In this document: positions 24,193 through 32,242 of the stretch, piece after piece
Numbering within the stretch: the stretch's first letter is position 1
How the letters are laid out: every line of letters begins with the position of its first letter
NCBI GenBank assembly: GCA_024742475.1
Contig: JANSYI010000022.1
Location: forward strand, 62,001 to 126,000
Origin: a bacterium
GTDB lineage: Bacteria > Myxococcota_A > Polyangia > Nannocystales > Nannocystaceae
Reading direction: 5' to 3'
Length of the DNA stretch: 64,000 nt
Notes under the pieces: model-generated
Databases searched by the model: none
Told to the model about the DNA's origin: nothing
Seen by the model: only the letters and a program-made list of their open reading frames with translations
Position numbers and translations under genes: made by a program

Positions 24193-24660
24193 TCACTCGC
24201 CGCTGGTCTCTGGGACGCCGTAGTCGGGCTCTCCCCCAATGCCCGTGGACGAGCCGCCGGTGCTGCCCTCGCCGCTGGTGCTCGAGGTGAACTCACCGGT
24301 CGACGGCACGCCGTACTCGGGCTCGCCAATGCCCGTGGTCCCAAAGCCGGTCGTGCCAGGGACTCCGTAGTCGGGCGAGTACCCAGTGCTGGCCGGTCCG
24401 GGGTCGTCACTCGTGCTGCCGGGCGCGCCCGTCGTTGGGTCGGAGGACGTCGAACCGTCGCTCATCGTCGCCGAAGCGCCCGTGTCGTCGTTGCCGTCGT
24501 CCTCGGCGGGGCACGCGGTGAGCGCGAACCCCATGAGCACCGCGGTTGCCGTCTTGGTCACGATGCCGCGTTCGTTGCGGACGTGGCTGCCGCAGTGGGG
24601 GCACGAGGGCTCATGCGCGAGGACGTATTCGTTGCAAGCAGGACAAGCGACAAGAGACAT
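24193..24660 (-). CDS. Zinc-ribbon protein with internal lipobox-like segment
   Basis: The 155-aa protein opens with a zinc ribbon (CPACNEY, then CPHCG; four Cys by residue 23), followed by a basic hinge (RNERG), a hydrophobic segment and ALTACPAEDD, which looks like a lipobox with Cys about residue 51. The rest is a Ser/Thr/Gly linker with four copies of a (P)DYGVP/EYGVP motif. A zinc ribbon before a signal-like helix is unusual; either the ribbon stays in the cytoplasm or the segment is a simple membrane anchor. The ATG at 24660 has a leaderless -10. Confidence 0.8.
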   Translation of the reverse strand: MSLVACPACNEYVLAHEPSCPHCGSHVRNERGIVTKTATAVLMGFALTACPAEDDGNDDTGASATMSDGSTSSDPTTGAPGSTSDDPGPASTGYSPDYGVPGTTGFGTTGIGEPEYGVPSTGEFTSSTSGEGSTGGSSTGIGGEPDYGVPETSGE

Positions 24661-24667
24661 GCTCGAG

Positions 24668-24673
24668 AGCGTA
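24668..24673 (-). promoter_or_regulatory. -10 hexamer TACGCT, leaderless
   Basis: Minus-strand TACGCT with extended TGC ends 7 nt before ATG 24660. Confidence 0.5.
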
Positions 24674-24693
24674 GCAGCGCGCCCTCGTCATGC

Positions 24694-24722
24694 TTGCGCT
24701 GGGACCGTTCCCGCTCTAGCGT
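24694..24722 (+). promoter_or_regulatory. Promoter TTGCGC - 17 bp - TAGCGT
   Basis: A -35-like TTGCGC and a -10 TAGCGT are separated by 17 bp; the -10 ends 10 nt before ATG 24733, predicting a leader of about 4 nt. Confidence 0.4.
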
Positions 24723-24732
24723 CCGCGGCCCC

Positions 24733-25677
24733 ATGACGACTACGACTTGCCGATTCTCCCTCGCCTTGGCCCTCCTCGCCGGATGTGGCGACGACACGAC
24801 CGCCGCCGATGGGTCTGGCTCGACCTCGTCGACCGGCTCGACCTCGGAGGAGAGCGTAGGTTCCGCGGGTCCGACGGGCGGTGCCACGGGCTCGAGCAGT
24901 TCGACCGACGCCTCGTCTTCCGAGGGCGGCGACGTCTCCACCAGCACGGGCGATGATCCGTCGGGGACCTCGTCGGGTAGCAGCTCGGTCACGGATCCCT
25001 CGACCACTTCGGACTCTTCCAGCTCCGACACCACCGACGAGACCGGCGGAATGTCGACCGTGTGCGAGGACGGCGGCGACCTCGTGCTCCAGTGGGGTCT
25101 GCAGGTTCCCGGCGGGGTCTACCCCGACGACATCCCCACCGACCTCGTCGAGACCTGCGCCTACACGCCGCAGGTGGGGGCGCTGGCGCTCAGCTGCCCG
25201 TCGGTCGACCTCGTGGTCACCGTCGAGAGCACACCTGCGGTCGACCTGCCGGCCGACGCGTCCAATGTCGACGTCCGCCTTCACCGCGCCGTCGGGCCGC
25301 TGGGCTTCCCCGACTTCTGGATGGAGATCGACTTCGACGGGGGCCAGAACTTCTCCTTCGTGAGCAGCTCCGTGTTCGATCCTCCGAACGCGACGGTGGA
25401 GCTGCCGCACTCGATGGCGCTCAGCGATCAGGACTGCGGCCCCTTCGACATCGGCACTCCATTCGAGCCGATGGACCCGTGCGGCGAGCAGATGTGGCTG
25501 GGCGTGGAGCTCGACCTCGACGCGCAGCTGACCGTCTTTCACGGCAGCTACGCTGCGGGCACGAGCGCGGGCGAGGACGTCGGAGTGTGGGTAGGCACGG
25601 CTCGCGACTACGGCACGCTGCCTCAGTTCTGCGACTTCGCGCCCGCGTTCTTCACGACGATGGTCGTCACGGGCTGA
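24733..25677 (+). CDS. Lipoprotein with Ser/Thr linker and unknown beta domain
   Basis: The 314-aa product has signal peptide lipobox LLAGC (Cys18), about 85 residues of Ser/Thr/Gly/Asp linker, then a folded domain from about residue 108 with four or more Cys (CEDGG, CAYTP, CPSVD, DQDCGPFD) and beta strands. The domain is not recognised. Similar linker lipoproteins occur at least ten times in this window, but this domain is not repeated here. It is convergent with the barrel gene at 25681, 3 bp apart. Confidence 0.85.
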   Translation: MTTTTCRFSLALALLAGCGDDTTAADGSGSTSSTGSTSEESVGSAGPTGGATGSSSSTDASSSEGGDVSTSTGDDPSGTSSGSSSVTDPSTTSDSSSSDTTDETGGMSTVCEDGGDLVLQWGLQVPGGVYPDDIPTDLVETCAYTPQVGALALSCPSVDLVVTVESTPAVDLPADASNVDVRLHRAVGPLGFPDFWMEIDFDGGQNFSFVSSSVFDPPNATVELPHSMALSDQDCGPFDIGTPFEPMDPCGEQMWLGVELDLDAQLTVFHGSYAAGTSAGEDVGVWVGTARDYGTLPQFCDFAPAFFTTMVVTG

Positions 25678-25680
25678 CGC

Positions 25681-26736
25681 TCAGAACAGCTTCAGCTCGA
25701 CGCCGAGGTTGAGCTGAAGCGCGACCGGTGCCGACGTGTAGAGCGGATCGTCCTCGAGCCCCACCCGAAACGAAGGGCGCCGGAGCGCAGCCATCACGCC
25801 GAGCCCCGCGTAGATGCCAAAATCCGGAATCGGTGACCACACCGTGGCTGCGTCGCCGCCGAGTCCGACCCACGGGCTCCACGCGGCGCTCGGCTGCTCC
25901 GCGCCCGCGGTGGCGATGCCGCGAAGCCCACCCGCGCGGACGCCTCCGCACAGCGGGAACTCCCATCGCTCGAAGCCCGAGACCCAGCACCCCCGCACGA
26001 CGCCGTGCACCGACTGAAAGGCGCCGGCGATGTCGCCTTGTCGCTCGACCCGGGGGACCGCGTAGTCCAGCTGCGCCTCGATGCGGAACGTCCTGAGTTG
26101 GTATCCACCTGCCAGCCCAACGCCCCCGAAGAATCCGGGCCGCTCACCGACTCCGCCGTGGGTCACCAGTCGCAGCACCCCCGCTCGGCTCGGCCGCTGC
26201 GCTGGGGGCCGACGACGGGCGCGGCGCTCGTCGGCCGGGCGTCGGCTGCGAACCGCGACCGTCGTGGGGACGGCGTTGGACTGGGCGGGGGGACCGACCG
26301 GCGCAGGGTCGGCCGGTGGGGGGTCCTCGACGGCCAGGAAGTCTTCGGGTGCCTGCACCAGCTCCCGCACGCCTTGGCTCGTGCCGACGACATCGACGTG
26401 CACCGCGATCACCAGCGCAGCGGCCTTGGTGAGCATCTCGCACGATGGGGCGTCGAGCTCGCGGACGGTGGTCTGCCCGGGGCGCGTCATCGAGAGGCTC
26501 AAGTGCCAACCGCTGTCGCGAACCTCGGCGGTCGCGTCGACGCGTAGGGTGTGTGCGCCGCTCTGCGCCAGATAGCGCTCGACCTGCGCGGCGAGGCCGT
26601 CGGCGCTTCCGCAACCCTCGGGCGCGCTCCAGCCGAACTCCAGCCCGCCGACCGTGGTCGTGTCGGGCTCTCGCGCCGGCGCGGGCTCGACGACGGCCGG
26701 TGGATCGGGCGGTAGCTGCGGAGGCCCAAACGGCAT
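25681..26736 (-). CDS. Outer-membrane barrel protein, signal peptide not evident
   Basis: The 351-aa product has an N-terminal domain (GLEFGWSAPEGCGSADGLAA, and DAPSCEMLTKAAALVIAVH) seen in many myxobacterial barrel proteins, a Pro/Arg-rich linker and a C-terminal barrel with strands such as GGVGLAGGYQLRTFRIEAQL and the last strand VALQLNLGVELKLF. The ATG at 26736 gives MPFGPPQLPPDPP, with no signal peptide, and an in-frame stop lies 21 nt upstream. Either secretion uses another route or the N-terminus has been altered. It starts 21 bp after the MarR-GNAT stop, so likely co-transcribed. Confidence 0.8.
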   Translation of the reverse strand: MPFGPPQLPPDPPAVVEPAPAREPDTTTVGGLEFGWSAPEGCGSADGLAAQVERYLAQSGAHTLRVDATAEVRDSGWHLSLSMTRPGQTTVRELDAPSCEMLTKAAALVIAVHVDVVGTSQGVRELVQAPEDFLAVEDPPPADPAPVGPPAQSNAVPTTVAVRSRRPADERRARRRPPAQRPSRAGVLRLVTHGGVGERPGFFGGVGLAGGYQLRTFRIEAQLDYAVPRVERQGDIAGAFQSVHGVVRGCWVSGFERWEFPLCGGVRAGGLRGIATAGAEQPSAAWSPWVGLGGDAATVWSPIPDFGIYAGLGVMAALRRPSFRVGLEDDPLYTSAPVALQLNLGVELKLF

Positions 26737-26757
26737 GCGCAGCGCAACGATGCCACA

Positions 26758-27729
26758 CTAGAGCGGGTACGACATCGCGACGTCGCAGCGCGAGTACCGG
26801 GCCCCGCTGCGCTCGAGCACGGCGGCGTCATGCACGAAGCCGTACTTCTCGTAGAGGTGAATGGCGGCCTCGCATCGGGCGTTGGTCAGCAAGAACAACG
26901 ACTCCAGCGCCCCTTTGGCGTGAAGGCTGCGCGCCCTCTCGAGGACGGCTTCGAGGAGGAACGCTCCGGCCTTCTTTCCCCGGGCCCGGGCGAGCACGCC
27001 CATCTTGGTGAGCTCGAACGCCTTGCCCTCCGAAGGCATCAGCGCGCACGTGCCCACGACGCCGAGGTCGCCAGCCTCGACGAACAAGATCTCCCCGCCT
27101 CGGTCGATGATCCTCCCGGTGGGGTCTTCGATGATCGCCTCGTCTTCGGGCTCGAGCGTGAACATGTCCTCGACCCACGCGCGGGTAATTTCGGCGAACG
27201 CCGGGGCGAGGCTCTTCTCGAACGGAACGATGCGCAGGTCGGACTGAGCCTCGATCGTGCGCTGCTCGAGGCTCTGGGTCTCGAGGGCGGCCTCGATGTG
27301 GCCGACCATCGCGAGGAAGTCACCGCCCGCGCCCGCGGTCAGCGAGCCCGCGGCCTGGTCGATCGCGGGCCACAGCTCGAGCTTCATGCGCAGCAGCAGC
27401 ATCTCGCCCTCGTGCGTCAGCCGGATCCGCTTCACCCGAGAGTCGTTCGCGTCGCGTTCGGTCTCGACCAGGTCGAGCGCGATCAGGCTGCCCAGGGTGC
27501 GGGTGACCGCGGGCTGGCTGACCCCGAGCGCGTCGACGGCCTCGCTCACCGTCAGCGGACCGCGAGTGTCGAGCGCGGCGAGCAGCGGAAACTGGGCCGG
27601 CTTCATCGGATAGCCCATGCGCGCGTGGGCTTTGGCCGCGTCGGCCTGCAGGCGCTCGGCCAGCCGCTTGAGACGGCTTCCGAGCGCCAAATAGCCGAGA
27701 CCTTGAAGAATATCGTCACCCCCGAGCAT
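26758..27729 (-). CDS. MarR-type regulator fused to GNAT acetyltransferase
   Basis: The 323-aa protein has a winged helix (LTVSEAVDALGVSQPAVTRT recognition helix about 60-80, wing DANDSRVKRIRLT) followed from about 165 by a GNAT domain with the acetyl-CoA loop ARARGKKAGAFLLEA and the late motif AIHLYEKYGFVHDAAVLERS. Both halves look intact. Such fusions may couple an acetylation reaction to gene control. An AT-rich palindrome lies 12 bp upstream of ATG 27729, fitting autoregulation. The barrel gene at 25681 is the probable downstream member. Confidence 0.93.
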   Translation of the reverse strand: MLGGDDILQGLGYLALGSRLKRLAERLQADAAKAHARMGYPMKPAQFPLLAALDTRGPLTVSEAVDALGVSQPAVTRTLGSLIALDLVETERDANDSRVKRIRLTHEGEMLLLRMKLELWPAIDQAAGSLTAGAGGDFLAMVGHIEAALETQSLEQRTIEAQSDLRIVPFEKSLAPAFAEITRAWVEDMFTLEPEDEAIIEDPTGRIIDRGGEILFVEAGDLGVVGTCALMPSEGKAFELTKMGVLARARGKKAGAFLLEAVLERARSLHAKGALESLFLLTNARCEAAIHLYEKYGFVHDAAVLERSGARYSRCDVAMSYPL

Positions 27730-27740
27730 CGGACGCTTGT

Positions 27741-27758
27741 TATATAACCTGTTATATA
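27741..27758 (-). promoter_or_regulatory. Palindromic operator, likely for MarR-GNAT
   Basis: TATATAAC-ct-GTTATATA, perfect 8-bp arms in otherwise GC-rich DNA, 12 bp before the gene start and overlapping a TATAAC -10. Confidence 0.65.
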
Positions 27759-27801
27759 TCGATCGGCAAGCGCGGCGGAGTGCCGCCGCGGTCGGCCCGG
27801 T

Positions 27802-28923
27802 TCAGCCCGGTGGCGGCAGCGTCGTGACGCACTCGGTCAGGGGACCGGTGATGCCGCTGAGGCCGGCCGCTGTGCTGCCGGTCGACTTGGGCCCGGTGAC
27901 GAGCACGTCGGAGAGCGCGAGCGTAGCGGGGTCGGCCTCGAAGAGCTGCGCGGTGACGTCGAAGATGTACAGGCGCGGCTGGCCGTCGTCGAAGAGCGGC
28001 CCGCCGAGCACGTGGACCCCGTAGGTCCCCGCGGTGCCCAGCGAGGTGCCCGTGCCCGTGGTGTAGTCGAAGTCGTAGACGGTCCCGCTGTCGATGGCGA
28101 AGCCCTGGCCGTCGGTGAGCTCGTTGTCCTCGTCGAGGCCCGGGCCGAGGTCGTCGATGTCGGGCGCCGTGTCGACCGAGAGATCGGTGATGACCTCGTA
28201 GGACAGGTCCCCGGCCAGGTAGTCTTCGGTGAACCGGATGAGGCGGTTGCCGTCGGTGTCGACCACGTCGGTGCCCGTGTCCATGAGGTACACGAGACCC
28301 TCGCAGTCGGTGTAGAGCGCCTCGATGCGCAGGCTGTCGGGGACGGTGCCCAGCACCTCGACCTCGATCTCGCTCGCAACGGTGGGCGGGTCTTCGACGT
28401 AGTAGATCTCCGTCGCTCCCGCGCTCTCTCGCGACAGCAGCAGCGCGCCGCTCTCGAGCATGGTGATGCCCGTCTGACCGTCGATCATCTCCGTGGTGAT
28501 CGTGCTGGTGACGATCTGCACGACGCTGCCGTCGGCCGGATCGATCTCGATGTAGTTGAGGCGATTCTCGGTCGAGTACCAGAGGTTGGGGGAGACCCAC
28601 AGCGGGTGCGCCTTCTCCTCTTCCCCGGTGGAGCTGCCCGAGCTGCCGTCGTCGGTGGTCGAGCTGGTCGAGTCGCCCGGGCCGGTGGACCCCGAAGAGC
28701 CGCTCGAGGAGCCGGTGGTGTCGTCGTCGGAGGTCGTGCCGGGCTCGAGGTCTGACGTGCTGCCGCTGGCCGACTCCATCGTCGACCCTGATGACCCCGA
28801 ACTGCCTTGGGTGGTCAGTCCCGATGCGCTCGCGCTCGACGTTCCGCTCTCCCCCGCGTCGTCGTCGCCACACGCGAACGAGAGCGCTGCGATGATGGCG
28901 AGACCCTGCTTGCTCCGAAGCAT
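27802..28923 (-). CDS. Lipoprotein, probable beta-propeller
   Basis: ATG 28923 (MLRSKQGLAIIAALSFACG, lipobox SFAC) gives 373 aa. A Ser/Thr/Gly linker spans about 20-105. The remaining domain reads as propeller blades: LNYIEIDPADGSVVQIVT, GITMLESGALLLSRE, LRIEALYTDCEGLVYLMDTG, YGVHVLGGPLFDDGQPRLYI. This resembles lipoproteins that compute a running readout of position and value, but no ligand or active site is evident. No co-oriented neighbour within 200 bp. Confidence 0.85.
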   Translation of the reverse strand: MLRSKQGLAIIAALSFACGDDDAGESGTSSASASGLTTQGSSGSSGSTMESASGSTSDLEPGTTSDDDTTGSSSGSSGSTGPGDSTSSTTDDGSSGSSTGEEEKAHPLWVSPNLWYSTENRLNYIEIDPADGSVVQIVTSTITTEMIDGQTGITMLESGALLLSRESAGATEIYYVEDPPTVASEIEVEVLGTVPDSLRIEALYTDCEGLVYLMDTGTDVVDTDGNRLIRFTEDYLAGDLSYEVITDLSVDTAPDIDDLGPGLDEDNELTDGQGFAIDSGTVYDFDYTTGTGTSLGTAGTYGVHVLGGPLFDDGQPRLYIFDVTAQLFEADPATLALSDVLVTGPKSTGSTAAGLSGITGPLTECVTTLPPPG

Positions 28924-28932
28924 CACGGTGCA

Positions 28933-28965
28933 AGGGTGCCACGGCGAGCGTGGTTGGTGAAGACT
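28933..28965 (+). repeat. 33-nt degenerate repeat, copy A
   Basis: Matches 32199-32231 at 28 of 33 positions (shared AGGGTGCCACGG, TGGTG and AGACT). Here it is 9 bp upstream of a minus-strand gene. Confidence 0.5.
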
Positions 28966-29130
28966 TGGCGGACGGCAGCACGGGTACACGACGCAGTCGC
29001 GTGAGCCGCTCTACTGGCGTATGGAGTTGCGCTGACCGCCACACGCTGAGCTCTGAGATGTCGAGGAGGATCGCGACACTTTTGGCGCTCGAAGCGGATC
29101 ACTTCCGCGCCTGTGAAGACTTCACGAGCG

Positions 29131-29976
29131 ATGAAGAACAATCCTCTTCTCTTTCCCCTGCTCTCGACACTCTGCTGCACTGCGCTGCTCGCCTGTGATG
29201 CGGCGCCTCCTCCCGCGCTCGACGATGAGGCATCGGACACCGAGCTCGCCGGTGACGAGGAATTCGACGAGGACCTCGATGAGGACGTCGGCGGTTCGTC
29301 GGGGTCGTCCGGCGGTCCCGAGGACGAAGGCCTCGATGGGGCAGCGGACGCTTTCGGGGACGAGCTCGACCCGTCGGCTGCCGAATGGGCGAACTGGGTG
29401 GGTGGCTCCGGAGGAAGCGCGAGATCTCGCGGCTGCCCCGGAGGCCACTCGGTCGTCGGCGTCGCAGCCTCTTCGACCGGGAGTTTCGTTCGCCAGTTGG
29501 CCCTCGTGTGCGGGCCCGACTCGGCGATTCAGAACGCGAGCTTCATCCCCAGCAACCAGCAGTTCATCATCGCCTCTGGCTACTACAACAACGGTTTCAA
29601 CGGGTACAACGCCGCTTTGGTCGCGCCGAACTGGACCTGGCGCCCAGCCTGGGACGAGTCGGATTCGGTCTTCGCCGGTCCGTACCGCTACAAGGCGCCG
29701 GGCACCACCTACCGGCTGTGCAACCCCGGATACCGGGTGTCGAAGGTCGATGTTCGCGCAGGCGGCTATGTCGACCGGATCGACAGCATCACGTGTGAGT
29801 GGGCCGGTGCAGGCGGCCCTCCGGGCGGCGTGGTCATCTATCCCGCGACCGTGAATGTGGGCGGCAGCGGGGGCAACTCGATGTCCTCGTCGTGCCAAGG
29901 GCTGTCTGGATCCGCCGACGGCGCGAGCTTCCGGTCCGCATACTGGCTGGACGGTTTCCGGCTGTGGTGTAACTAG
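29131..29976 (+). CDS. Lipoprotein with duplicated lectin-like repeat
   Basis: ATG 29131 gives 281 aa: signal peptide ending LLAC (Cys about 22), an acidic linker (DDEASDTELAGDEEFDEDL), then a domain with two related blocks, GGSGGSARSRGCPGGHSVVG...FVRQLALVCG and RLCNPGYRVSKVDVRAGGYV...IDSITCEW. The GG-x-G / C-PGG-x-V-x-G / V-D-x-I-x-x-(V)-x-C layout is similar to jacalin-like and other beta-prism repeats found in secreted myxobacterial hydrolases. It ends at GFRLWCN. Carbohydrate binding is inferred. The GTG at 29113 is a possible longer start. Confidence 0.85.
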   Translation: MKNNPLLFPLLSTLCCTALLACDAAPPPALDDEASDTELAGDEEFDEDLDEDVGGSSGSSGGPEDEGLDGAADAFGDELDPSAAEWANWVGGSGGSARSRGCPGGHSVVGVAASSTGSFVRQLALVCGPDSAIQNASFIPSNQQFIIASGYYNNGFNGYNAALVAPNWTWRPAWDESDSVFAGPYRYKAPGTTYRLCNPGYRVSKVDVRAGGYVDRIDSITCEWAGAGGPPGGVVIYPATVNVGGSGGNSMSSSCQGLSGSADGASFRSAYWLDGFRLWCN

Positions 29977-30075
29977 CGTAGCCCGCAACCGCCCGCGGGG
30001 GGCCGCACGGCGCAGAGAACTCGCGTAGCCTTGGGAACCCAGCCTCGCGGTTGTCGTGTCAGGAACGACGCCTCC

Positions 30076-32151
30076 ATGCGTTGTGCCATGCCCATGAACG
30101 TTGCCCCCGCTCTCGCTCTCCTTCTCGCCTCGGGTTCCGTTCAGGCGGCTCCAGACACGCAAACGGTGATCGGCGGCGAGCCTTCGCCCACCTGTGCTTG
30201 GCCCACCACGGTATCGCTGGGCGGCTGCACCGGCACCCTGATCCACCCCGAGATCGTCGTCTACGCCGCGCACTGCGGTGCCGACATTCCGTCGGTGTGG
30301 TTCGGCGAGCAAGCGTTCTCAGGGCCCGGCCGCAACGTGCCCACCGCCGGGTGCTTCACCAATCAGGCGTACTTCGACGGCCCGGGCGAGCGTCACGAAG
30401 ACTGGGCGTTCTGTCGCTTGGCGGAGCCGGTCCATGACGTGCCCATCGTGCCGCCGCTGATGGGCTGCGAGACCACGCTGCTCACCCCGGGCCGAGAGGT
30501 CACCGTGGTCGGATTCGGACTCGACGAGAACGACGACTCGGGCACCAAACGACAAGGCGTCACGCAGCTGCAGTGGATCACCGAGGATGGGGCCGTACTC
30601 GCGGGCAACGGCGAGGTCGGCAGCTGCTACGGCGACTCCGGGGGTCCGATCTACATCCAGCTGCCCGACGAGAGCTGGCGGGTGTTCGGCATCGTGTCCG
30701 GCGGTCAGGCGTGCGGCTTCCCGGCCTGGTACGCCACCGTGCACACCGCGATTCCGACCATCGAGGAAGAAACCGGCATCGACGTTACGCCTTGCCACTA
30801 CACGGGCGGCGGATGGAACCCGTCGCCGGCCTGCGGCAACGCGCCGATCGAACCGTGGAACGGCAGCGGCAAGACGTGGGCGGACGGGTGCGCCGGCGGC
30901 CCGGTGGTCTCCGAGGTCGCCACCTGCGGACCCTCCTTCGACGACGCGCTCGATGAGGCTGGCCCCGAGGCTACGATCATCGAGCCGGCGTGGGGCGACG
31001 TGTTCGAGAGCGACGCCGACTCGGGTTTCGCGTCGGTGGACATCGAGGTCGAGGCCGCGGATCTTCCCAGCGGCGTCGAGCGGGTGGGGCTTCGCATCAA
31101 CGGCGAGCTGGTCGACGGCGGACTCGATCGCGATCCGCCCTTCCGCTGGGGGGCGGTGGCGCTGCCCTCGGGCGTGTGGGAGCTCAGCGCCGTCGCGACC
31201 GACTGGGCGGGCAACGAGACCGTCGCGGCTGCCGTGATGATCGGGGTCGACGAACAACCGCCAGCGATGCCCAAACCCGAGGGGTCCACGGGGGCCGACG
31301 ACGGCTCGACCGGCGACCCCGTGGGCGGCACTGGGGCCGATGACGGGTCCACCGGCGACGCCCCGGTCGATGGCACTTCATCGGGCACCGGCACCCCTGT
31401 CGCGAGCTCGTCGAGCTCCGGCGCGGGGGCGGATGGCACCTCCCAAGACGCCGGCTGCGGCTGTACGTCGTCAGGCTCGGGGGGCGGTGCGGCGTGGCTG
31501 TGGCTGATAGCGCTGGGCCTGGGCCGCCGGCGTCGGGTGTCTCTCGCCTTGGGCGCGTTGCTCAGCACCGCCGGCTGCGACGACGATGGCGACGCCGCGG
31601 ACGACGATGAGGCCACCGGCAACGTCTCCTCCTCCTCGTCCGGTGGGGAACTACCCGCGAGCACCAGCACCACGGACGCGTCCGGAAGCACCGGCGACGA
31701 GAGCACGTCGACGGGCCTCGGCGTGGTCGAGGGCAGCACGGGCAGCGGGAGCAGCTCCACCACCGAATCTTGTGAGCCCGGTACCGAGGGGTGCACATGC
31801 ACCGCGGACGCGTTCAGCTGCGGTCCCGATCTTCGCTGCGAGCTCAACACCTGCATCCCGTGTCCGGCCGGGACCCAGAGCTGCAACTGCGTTCCTCCCG
31901 AGACCGACGGGGAGGAGGGCACCTGCGAGCGAGGTCTGTTGTGCGTCGATACCCTCTGCGCCGCGCCCCCACCGTGTCCCTTCGTCCGCAACGGCGTGTG
32001 CGACGAGGGCGGCGGCACCTGCTTCGAGGGCAGCGACGTCTTCGACTGCTGCCCCACGATGCCGGGTGTTTGCGAAGAGGTTTCGGCGGGCGGCAAGTGT
32101 CCGGAGGGCTCCGACGCCGACGACTGCGTCAAGGAACCACCGAAGGGTTGA
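30076..32151 (+). CDS. Trypsin-like protease with MYXO-CTERM-like anchor, in-frame fusion to a lipoprotein
   Basis: ATG 30076, after an AGGAA ribosome site, gives 691 aa. A signal peptide (to about 26) and the activation-like sequence TVIGGE precede an S1 domain with His66 (AAHC), Asp109 (HEDWAF) and Ser188 (GDSGGP), all intact. A beta-sandwich, about 305-395, and a Gly/Ser/Thr linker lead to AGCGCTSSGSGGG, a hydrophobic helix and GRRRR near residue 487, a typical MYXO-CTERM end. But no stop codon follows. The frame runs straight into a second signal-like segment (VSLALGALLSTAGCDDD), a linker and a Cys-rich domain. Probably a readthrough fusion or nested genes. Confidence 0.88.
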   Translation: MRCAMPMNVAPALALLLASGSVQAAPDTQTVIGGEPSPTCAWPTTVSLGGCTGTLIHPEIVVYAAHCGADIPSVWFGEQAFSGPGRNVPTAGCFTNQAYFDGPGERHEDWAFCRLAEPVHDVPIVPPLMGCETTLLTPGREVTVVGFGLDENDDSGTKRQGVTQLQWITEDGAVLAGNGEVGSCYGDSGGPIYIQLPDESWRVFGIVSGGQACGFPAWYATVHTAIPTIEEETGIDVTPCHYTGGGWNPSPACGNAPIEPWNGSGKTWADGCAGGPVVSEVATCGPSFDDALDEAGPEATIIEPAWGDVFESDADSGFASVDIEVEAADLPSGVERVGLRINGELVDGGLDRDPPFRWGAVALPSGVWELSAVATDWAGNETVAAAVMIGVDEQPPAMPKPEGSTGADDGSTGDPVGGTGADDGSTGDAPVDGTSSGTGTPVASSSSSGAGADGTSQDAGCGCTSSGSGGGAAWLWLIALGLGRRRRVSLALGALLSTAGCDDDGDAADDDEATGNVSSSSSGGELPASTSTTDASGSTGDESTSTGLGVVEGSTGSGSSSTTESCEPGTEGCTCTADAFSCGPDLRCELNTCIPCPAGTQSCNCVPPETDGEEGTCERGLLCVDTLCAAPPPCPFVRNGVCDEGGGTCFEGSDVFDCCPTMPGVCEEVSAGGKCPEGSDADDCVKEPPKG
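31537..32151 (+). CDS. Possible nested lipoprotein within the protease frame
   Basis: GTG 31537, directly after the four Arg codons ending the protease anchor, would start a 204-aa lipoprotein in the same frame: MSLALGALLSTAGC with Cys14, a Ser/Thr/Asp linker, then about eighteen cysteines in pairs (CEPGTEGCTCTADAFSC, CPTMPGVC). The Arg residues would otherwise be its missing basic n-region. No ribosome site is seen, so this start is a hypothesis that explains the second lipobox. Confidence 0.4.
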   Translation: MSLALGALLSTAGCDDDGDAADDDEATGNVSSSSSGGELPASTSTTDASGSTGDESTSTGLGVVEGSTGSGSSSTTESCEPGTEGCTCTADAFSCGPDLRCELNTCIPCPAGTQSCNCVPPETDGEEGTCERGLLCVDTLCAAPPPCPFVRNGVCDEGGGTCFEGSDVFDCCPTMPGVCEEVSAGGKCPEGSDADDCVKEPPKG

Positions 32152-32198
32152 GGCTATCGCGCCGAGACGGGCTGCCGCCGACCGAAAGCCGTGCGCGT

Positions 32199-32231
32199 AG
32201 GGTGCCACGGCCAACGCGGCTGGTGTAGACT
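32199..32231 (+). repeat. 33-nt degenerate repeat, copy B
   Basis: Partner of 28933-28965. This copy ends in TAGACT, a plausible -10 for the gene at 32243 (11 nt before its ATG). Confidence 0.5.
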
Positions 32232-32242
32232 CCGTCCCACGC

